Shown here: piece by piece, positions 9,427-13,619 of the stretch
Position numbering within the stretch: position 1 is the first letter of the stretch
Layout of the letters: each line of letters starts with the position of its first letter
DNA from: an uncultured Alphaproteobacteria bacterium
GTDB lineage: Bacteria; Pseudomonadota; Alphaproteobacteria; Reyranellales; Reyranellaceae
Assembly: GCA_903929895.1 (NCBI GenBank)
Contig: CAIYWM010000375.1
Span: 1 to 13,619, forward strand
Direction of reading: 5' to 3'
Length of the DNA: 13,619 nt
Translations under genes and position numbers: made by a program
Notes under the pieces: model-generated
Database searches by the model: none
What the model was told of the DNA's origin: nothing
What the model saw: the letters and a program-made list of their open reading frames with translations, nothing else

Positions 9427-10671
9427 CTAGAACAGCACCGTCACGCGCAGCGAGAAGACCGCCGCCATCTGCTGCGTCGGCGCCAGGGCCGGCTGGAAAT
9501 AGAGCTGCACGTCGGGCGTGATCAAGAGGTGTCTCACCGACCAGGACCAGTAGAGTTCGACCATGGTCTCGCTGGGCTGCACGAACGTGCCGGCATAGAG
9601 CGCCTGGTTGACCCTGTTCCAGGCAACCCCGAGGCCAATCTGGTCCAGCGGCGCGCGACCCAGCGGATTGTTGTAGACCGCGCCGCCGGCGATCGACGAC
9701 TGGATGTACTGGCTGGAGTTCCACACCGTGTTGGCGCGCAGGAACAGGCCCCACTGCTCGCCGAGCGGCTGGGAAGCGCTGAACGAGAGGCCCGAGCTGG
9801 CCTTCGGCTGCATCTCGACACTGGGCAGGTTGTAGTAGAACAGCGAGTAGCTGCCCTTGCCGAGCTTGCCGAACGTCGGTGACCAGGCGCCGTACAGAAA
9901 CCACGAATACTGGCCCTGCCCCACCGTGTTGAACTGGATGTAGTTGGAGGCCAGGACGTTGTTGGCATCCTGGAAGCCCGCGGCAAAGGTCAGCTCCGCT
10001 GTCGGGTTGATCTGGACGTAGGCGCCGAGACTGCCCTGCGAATAGTTCTGGCTGCCGTTCTGCGCCAGCGAATAGCCGATGAAGTTGACCTGCTCGTTGT
10101 TGGAATAGGCATTGCTGTCGAAATTCGAAAAGGGAAACTGACCCACCGTCAGCGACACGAAGTGGCCGGGAAAGTCGTGCGTGTAGCTCACCTGCGCGAA
10201 GGTGAGCTGGTTGTCCGAATAATCGTTGACCTGGCTGTTGAGCCTCAGCCGGTTCTGCAGGGTGGTGCCCGTCTGACCCGACCAGTATTGCGTTGCCAGG
10301 TAGGCGAACTGGAAGGAGCCGGCGCCGATCCTGGGATCGTCGAACATGTTCCAGTTCACCGCCGGCGAGAACTGGGCCTGCACCGCGCCGTAGTTGCTGC
10401 CCGGCGCCCCCCACTGGCTCAGCACCGACGAGGTCATCGAATAGAAAATGCCCGTCGTGTCCTGTATCTGCTGCTTGGCCTGGGCATAGCGCCGGGAGGC
10501 ATCGTCGAAGGGCTGTTCAAGGAAATACTGCTCGCGCGCCTCGGCAGCCCGCAGCCTGTTGTGGACCTTGCCGACATGGCGCACGCCGTCGTCTGAAACC
10601 TCCTGGGCGTCCGCCGCCGCAAACGGCAGGACCAGGGCGACCAGACCGCCTATCCAAAACGTCGAACGCAT
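9427..10671 (-). CDS. Outer-membrane porin, OprB-like (carbohydrate-selective porin family)
   Basis: This predicted 414-residue outer-membrane beta-barrel starts at the ATG at 10671, where GGAG lies four bases upstream. This start gives a classic signal peptide (MRSTFWIGGLVALVLPFAAADA, cleavage near 22/23). Upstream codons to 10785 would put an Arg-rich leader in front and are rejected. The mature N-terminus has a charged helical stretch. From about residue 80 on, alternating polar/aromatic strands rich in Gln, Asn, Tyr and Trp end in RVTVLF, with the C-terminal Phe expected for BAM-dependent barrel insertion. Blocks such as LTVGQFPFSNFDSN and GSLGAYVQINPT recall OprB-type porins, which pass sugars or other small solutes. 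The family call is from pattern memory and could be another porin family. It lies between the exported hydrolase (20-base gap) and the RibD-like gene (16-base gap). Confidence 0.75.
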   Translation of the reverse strand: MRSTFWIGGLVALVLPFAAADAQEVSDDGVRHVGKVHNRLRAAEAREQYFLEQPFDDASRRYAQAKQQIQDTTGIFYSMTSSVLSQWGAPGSNYGAVQAQFSPAVNWNMFDDPRIGAGSFQFAYLATQYWSGQTGTTLQNRLRLNSQVNDYSDNQLTFAQVSYTHDFPGHFVSLTVGQFPFSNFDSNAYSNNEQVNFIGYSLAQNGSQNYSQGSLGAYVQINPTAELTFAAGFQDANNVLASNYIQFNTVGQGQYSWFLYGAWSPTFGKLGKGSYSLFYYNLPSVEMQPKASSGLSFSASQPLGEQWGLFLRANTVWNSSQYIQSSIAGGAVYNNPLGRAPLDQIGLGVAWNRVNQALYAGTFVQPSETMVELYWSWSVRHLLITPDVQLYFQPALAPTQQMAAVFSLRVTVLF

Positions 10672-10691
10672 GCCGCTCCGCCGGCCCGCAC

Positions 10692-11528
10692 TTACGGCTT
10701 CAACGCCTTCTCCAGGAACGCCTTCACGTCGACCACGAACTGCTTCCAGGCCGGTTCGTGGGCGCCGTAATGCGCGCCGCAGCAACCGCCGGGCTTGCTG
10801 CGGTTGCCAACGCCTTCGAGATAGCGCACCGGCAGTCCCAGCGCATCGAAGCTGTGATGAGCGTTTTCGTAAACTTTCGTTTCAACCAGTTCGCGGCCGC
10901 GCATGACCCGCTCCAGCACCGCCCGGCATTGCGAGACCGGCGTCCAGTCGTCGAGCGCGCCCATCGCAAAGAACGTGGGCTGCCGCACCGCGAGGCGCGG
11001 CCCCAGCGCATCAGCCAGCGCGCAGTCGGGATAGACCAGCACGACGGCACGTGCCGCAGAGGGCGTCCGGTCTTCCGGTTTGCCCGACAGCGCCCGAAGC
11101 ATCGCCACGCCGCCGCCGTAGGAATAGCCCATGTAGGCGAGCCGCCGCGGGTCGATGCCGGGCTGCATCGCAAGCCAGGCAAGCGTCGCATCGATGTCGC
11201 CGGCCCGCGCCTCGGCGGCGGCCTGTGTCGGCCAGTTGCGGCCGCAGACATCCTTGAGGCTGCGCGCCGAGAAACTGTCGACCACCAGCGCAGCATAGCC
11301 CCAGGAGGCGAGCAGCCCCGCCATGCGCGCCGTGTTTTGTCCCGGCCCGCCGCAGCCGTGGAACAGCGCGACCGCGGGAACCGCCGCCGTCGCCTGGGCC
11401 GGACGGAAGAGCTGCGCCGACAGCTGGACCGTGCGCCCCCCTTGCTCTACGGGAACGCGGACGTTCTGCTGGGCCAACGCGGGCGTTGCGGCCAGTAAGG
11501 CCAGCAGGATCATCAGCCTTGCGATCAT
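10692..11528 (-). CDS. Exported dienelactone-hydrolase-family alpha/beta hydrolase
   Basis: This 278-residue alpha/beta hydrolase has a signal peptide (MIARLMILLALLAATPALA, cleavage near 19/20), so it should act in the periplasm. The oxyanion-hole strand is ALFHGCGGPG (54-63). The nucleophile elbow is GYSYGG with S136. The acid is D193 or D194 in GALDDWTP, and the histidine is in ENAHHSFD (H224/H225), giving a full Ser-Asp-His triad. Unlike true dienelactone hydrolases it uses Ser, not Cys. A Cys-rich GGCCGAHYGAHEP segment (248-259) is unusual, and with C59, C95, C169 and C201 it may form disulfides. The substrate is unknown, likely an ester or lactone. The start has a poor ribosome site; an ATG five codons in is an alternative but lacks the basic n-region. 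It is the first gene of the three-gene unit, and 49 bases separate it from the divergent protease gene. Confidence 0.87.
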   Translation of the reverse strand: MIARLMILLALLAATPALAQQNVRVPVEQGGRTVQLSAQLFRPAQATAAVPAVALFHGCGGPGQNTARMAGLLASWGYAALVVDSFSARSLKDVCGRNWPTQAAAEARAGDIDATLAWLAMQPGIDPRRLAYMGYSYGGGVAMLRALSGKPEDRTPSAARAVVLVYPDCALADALGPRLAVRQPTFFAMGALDDWTPVSQCRAVLERVMRGRELVETKVYENAHHSFDALGLPVRYLEGVGNRSKPGGCCGAHYGAHEPAWKQFVVDVKAFLEKALKP

Positions 11529-11564
11529 CGACCGGACCGTAAACCAAGCAAGAGCGGAGACAAC

Positions 11565-11570
11565 AGGTGG
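11565..11570 (+). promoter_or_regulatory. Ribosome binding site deciding the site-2 protease start
   Basis: AGGTGG lies seven bases before the GTG at 11578. It favours that start over the in-frame TTG at 11572 and over the longer extension into the hydrolase gene. Confidence 0.6.
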
Positions 11571-11577
11571 ATTGCAC

Positions 11578-12258
11578 GTGAGCGAGACGATCTACACCAT
11601 CTCCACCTGGGTGATCCCGGCCCTCCTCGCGATCACGCTGCACGAGGCCGCGCACGGGTTCGTGGCGCTGCGCTTCGGCGACAAGACCGCGTGGCAGCTC
11701 GGCCGCGTGACCCTCAACCCCTTCAAGCACATCGACCCGGTCGGCACGATCCTGCTGCCGGGCCTGCTGATCTTCCTGCGCGCACCCTTCCTGTTCGGCT
11801 ACGCCAAGCCGGTGCCGGTGAACTTCCGGGCGCTGAACAATCCCAAGCGCGACATGGTGTGGGTCGCCGCCGCGGGCCCCGCCACGAACGTCCTGATGGC
11901 CCTGGCGGCGGGCCTGCTGGCGCATCTCGCCATCCTCCTGCCGCCGGACGCCGCGCGCTGGTCGATCCAGAACATCGAGAATGCGATCCTGATCAACGTC
12001 CTGCTCGCGGTGTTCAACATGATCCCGCTGCCGCCGCTGGACGGCGGGCGCGTCGCGGTCGGCCTGCTGCCCGACAGGCTGGCGCTGCCGCTCGCGCGGC
12101 TCGAGCCCTACGGCATGCCAATCCTGCTCGGGCTGATCTTCATCCTGCCGCTGATCGGCAACCAGCTTGGCATGGACCTCAATGTCATCGGCTGGGTCCT
12201 CAGTGAGCCGGTCGGCTGGCTGGTCAACCTCGTGATCCGTGCGACCGGCAACGGCTGA
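11578..12258 (+). CDS. Site-2 protease family (M50) membrane zinc metalloprotease
   Basis: This 226-residue polytopic inner-membrane protein belongs to the compact S2P/M50 clade. Zinc ligands are in H22-E23-A-A-H26 (LHEAAHGFVALRFGD) in the first membrane segment, and in the distal motif N147-MIPLPPL-D155-GGR. Between them lie hydrophobic segments near 55-75 and 93-122 (VWVAAAGPATNVLMALAAG, with the conserved AGPxxN block) and 135-150, with further ones near 178-195 and 203-222. There is no PDZ domain, so it is not RseP, which cleaves anti-sigma factors. The role of this short clade is mostly unknown. The GTG at 11578 is supported by the upstream AGGTGG. It lies upstream of the secreted protein and the ECF sigma/anti-sigma pair on the same strand. 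A role in cleaving that anti-sigma factor is conceivable but unsupported, since this clade is often a lone housekeeping gene. Confidence 0.92.
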   Translation: MSETIYTISTWVIPALLAITLHEAAHGFVALRFGDKTAWQLGRVTLNPFKHIDPVGTILLPGLLIFLRAPFLFGYAKPVPVNFRALNNPKRDMVWVAAAGPATNVLMALAAGLLAHLAILLPPDAARWSIQNIENAILINVLLAVFNMIPLPPLDGGRVAVGLLPDRLALPLARLEPYGMPILLGLIFILPLIGNQLGMDLNVIGWVLSEPVGWLVNLVIRATGNG

Positions 12259-12299
12259 GCGCGCCGCCCGGGCCACGGACGGAAAAAAGAACTCCGCCT

Positions 12300-12326
12300 G
12301 GAATAATCGGGCCGTCCCCGGCGTCT
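12300..12326 (+). promoter_or_regulatory. Candidate ECF-sigma promoter (GGAATAA-N15-CGTCT)
   Basis: GGAATAA (12300-12306) and CGTCT (12322-12326) are 15 bases apart. GGAA-type -35 and CGT-type -10 elements are typical of ECF sigma promoters. The predicted transcript would start near 12332, about 30 bases before the start codon of the small secreted protein, whose neighbour is an ECF sigma gene. The rest of this 103-base gap holds a short A-run (12283-12288) and nothing else I recognise. The assignment is inference. Confidence 0.42.
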
Positions 12327-12361
12327 CTCCCCTGCAGACCAACAACTGCATGGAGTTGAAG

Positions 12362-12748
12362 ATGTTGAAATCGATCGTCGCCACCGCCGCCGCACTGGCG
12401 CTTCTCGCCGCCGGCACCGCCTTCGCTGCCGACCCCTCCTCGGCGACCCCGCCCGCGATGAAGGACGGCATGTTCGTCACCGCCAGCGGCATGACGCTCT
12501 ACACGTTCGACAAGGACGCCACGCCGGGCAAGTCGGTGTGCAATGGCCCGTGCGCGACCAACTGGCCGCCGGCCCTCGTTGCCGACGGCGCCAAGGCTTC
12601 GGGCGACTGGACGATCATCACCCGTGACGACGGGCTGAAGCAGTGGGCCTACAAGGGCAAGCCGCTCTACGCCTTCGCCAAGGACACCAAGGCCGGCGAC
12701 AAGACGGGCGACGGCTTCCTGAACGGCGCCTGGCACGTCGCCAAGTAA
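12362..12748 (+). CDS. Small exported protein with two Yx(FWY)xxD motifs (COG4315-like)
   Basis: This 128-residue protein has a Sec signal peptide (MLKSIVATAAALALLAAGTAFA, cleavage near 22/23) and no lipobox cysteine, so it should be free in the periplasm or outside. The mature part has two similar units, GMTLYTFDKD (43-52) and GKPLYAFAKD (99-108). Each carries the Yx(FWY)xxD signature of the 'secreted repeat' family PF03640/COG4315, whose function is unknown. C60 and C64 (VCNGPCATNWPP) sit after the first unit and could form a disulfide or bind a metal; that region is typical of the family. The ATG at 12362 has GGAG six bases upstream; another ATG four codons earlier is less likely. A candidate ECF promoter precedes it and an ECF sigma gene follows 72 bases later. 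Confidence 0.88.
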   Translation: MLKSIVATAAALALLAAGTAFAADPSSATPPAMKDGMFVTASGMTLYTFDKDATPGKSVCNGPCATNWPPALVADGAKASGDWTIITRDDGLKQWAYKGKPLYAFAKDTKAGDKTGDGFLNGAWHVAK

Positions 12749-12772
12749 CGCCACGCGTAAGGTTGGTGGAGT

Positions 12773-12799
12773 GGCGCCGGCCCCCGTTCGGCCGGCGTC
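12773..12799 (+). terminator. GC hairpin between the secreted-protein gene and the ECF sigma gene
   Basis: CGCCGGCC (12775-12782) pairs perfectly with GGCCGGCG (12790-12797) around a 7-base loop. One G-U and one G-C pair can extend it outward. It is followed by TCCTCCTCC rather than a run of T, so it may be a weak or partial terminator, or an mRNA-stability element. Either could reduce transcription from the secreted gene into the sigma gene. Confidence 0.5.
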
Positions 12800-12820
12800 C
12801 TCCTCCTGTAGAGTGATCCG

Positions 12821-13327
12821 ATGGCCGATGCGGAAGCCCTGCTCGAACCGCTGATCCCGGCGCTGCGCCGCTACGCCTACGCGCTGGTGCGCGACCACGA
12901 TGCGGCCGACGACCTGGTGCAGGACACGCTGGAACGCGCGCTGTCGCGCTGGACGCTGCGCCGGAGCGATGGCGATCTCCGGGCCTGGCTCTTCACCATC
13001 CAGCGCAACCTGCACGTCTCGGCGCTGCGGCAAAGCCAACGGCGCGGCGCCCACGTCGAACTCGACGAGGCGACGACGCCATCGAGTGCCGCAGCGCAGG
13101 AAGGCGGCATCGAGGTTCAGGACATCCTGGCGACGCTCGACCAGTTGCCGGAGGAGCAGAAGTCGCTGCTGCTGCTGGTCGGCGTCGAGGATCTTTCCTA
13201 CGACGATGCGGCGAAGGTCATGGGCGTGCCGATCGGCACGGTGATGTCGCGGCTGTCGCGCGGCCGGCAGCGGCTGCGCGGGCTATTGGAGACGGGGCGT
13301 GCAACGCTCCTGCGGAGAGTGAAATGA
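12821..13327 (+). CDS. ECF-type RNA polymerase sigma factor
   Basis: This 168-residue sigma-70-family factor contains only regions 2 and 4, as in extracytoplasmic-function sigmas. Region 2 runs about 8-75, with DHDAADDLVQDTLERAL (25-41) and LRAWLFTIQRNLHVSALR (53-70) covering the core-binding and -10-recognition parts. An acidic linker (about 80-98) follows. Region 4 (about 108-158) has LPEEQKSLLLLVGVEDLSYDDAA and the helix-turn-helix MGVPIGTVMSRLSRGRQRLR, which reads the -35. The ATG at 12821 has a weak AGAGTGA upstream; its stop overlaps the start of the next gene (ATGA), so sigma and anti-sigma are translationally coupled. The neighbouring exported COG4315 protein with a GGAATAA/CGTCT promoter is a probable target. 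The inducing signal is unknown. Confidence 0.94.
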   Translation: MADAEALLEPLIPALRRYAYALVRDHDAADDLVQDTLERALSRWTLRRSDGDLRAWLFTIQRNLHVSALRQSQRRGAHVELDEATTPSSAAAQEGGIEVQDILATLDQLPEEQKSLLLLVGVEDLSYDDAAKVMGVPIGTVMSRLSRGRQRLRGLLETGRATLLRRVK

Positions 13328-13619
13328 CCGCCAAGGATTTCCCAATCGGCGAAGGCGAGCTGCAGGCCTTCATCGACGACCGGCTGGAGGGTGATCGCCT
13401 CGCCGCCGTGGAAGCGCATCTGGCCGCCCATCCCGAACTCGCCGAGCGGATCGCCGCCGAACGCCGGCAGCGCGCGATCCTGCGCAGCCGCCTCGACGCC
13501 AAGTTCGCCGAGCCCGTTCCCGCGCGCCTGCGTATCGCCAACCTGCGCGCCGCGCGGCGCGGCTTCCGGGCCCGCAGCTGGGCCAGCGCCGCCGCCGCAG
13601 TCGCCCTCTTCGTGGCCGG
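13324..13619 (+). CDS. Putative membrane anti-sigma factor (5' part; runs off the right edge)
   Basis: The first 98 residues are visible. The ATG overlaps the sigma stop by four bases, the standard layout of an ECF sigma and its anti-sigma. The N-terminal cytoplasmic helices, GEGELQAFIDDRLEGDRLAAVEAHLAAHPELAERIAAER (about 9-47), look like the sigma-binding domain of alphaproteobacterial anti-sigma factors. A linker and a basic patch (RAARRGFRARS, 75-85) follow, then the start of a hydrophobic segment (from about 86, WASAAAAVALFVA) that is probably a membrane span. The HxxxCxxC zinc motif of ZAS anti-sigmas is absent from the visible part, so zinc-redox sensing of that kind is unlikely. The periplasmic part lies outside the window. 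Confidence 0.85.
   Translation, partial: MTAKDFPIGEGELQAFIDDRLEGDRLAAVEAHLAAHPELAERIAAERRQRAILRSRLDAKFAEPVPARLRIANLRAARRGFRARSWASAAAAVALFVA

Noticed and set aside
10293..11498. 401-codon open frame on the plus strand
   Set aside because: It is antisense to the hydrolase and porin genes. It is Arg/Pro/His-rich with no domain.
11011..12492. 493-codon open frame on the minus strand
   Set aside because: It crosses four better-supported regions (hydrolase out of frame, protease antisense, secreted gene antisense) and has no coherent domain.

Overview
The window is GC-rich, densely coded bacterial DNA. It looks like an alphaproteobacterial chromosome. The evidence is the gene order (priA next to atpH-atpA, and a DUF484 gene next to xerC), the family variants present, and codon use with G/C in almost every third position. 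A Rhodospirillales/Reyranella- or Hyphomicrobiales-like host would fit, but I cannot place it more exactly from sequence alone. I see no rRNA, tRNA, insertion sequence, CRISPR array or prophage, and no gap between genes exceeds about 200 bases.

Left part, minus strand (1-3611): the 5' part of atpA (cut by the window edge), atpH directly upstream of it, and priA. The atp genes are the head of the F1-ATPase operon (delta, then alpha). priA is the replication-restart helicase and lies upstream in the same direction, with a 187-base gap that should hold the atp promoter.

Plus-strand housekeeping block (3625-6676): a TalC-type transaldolase runs divergently from priA. It is followed at close spacing by a DUF484 (GAF-like) protein, the tyrosine recombinase XerC and an aspartate/glutamate racemase-family protein. 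Gaps of 15, 7 and 3 bases suggest one transcript.

Minus-strand accessory genes (6654-11528): a GNAT acetyltransferase (its end overlaps the racemase gene tail to tail) sits behind a B12-binding-type radical SAM protein. Next comes a tight three-gene unit, read right to left: an exported dienelactone-hydrolase-like alpha/beta hydrolase, an outer-membrane OprB-like porin, and a RibD/dihydrofolate-reductase-fold protein (gaps of 20 and 16 bases). Two of its three products appear to be envelope proteins, so the unit may handle uptake and breakdown of some small substrate, which is unknown.

Right part, plus strand (11578-13619): a site-2-protease-family membrane metalloprotease, a small exported protein with two copies of the Yx(FWY)xxD motif (COG4315-like), an ECF sigma factor, and the start of its overlapping anti-sigma factor (cut by the window edge). 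A GGAATAA-N15-CGTCT motif upstream of the small exported gene looks like an ECF-type promoter. This suggests a self-contained envelope-stress module.

Most of the window is ordinary. The points most worth following up are the ECF/COG4315 module and its candidate promoter, the racemase with Asp where the first catalytic Cys is expected, the hydrolase-porin-reductase operon, and the radical SAM-GNAT pair of unknown product.
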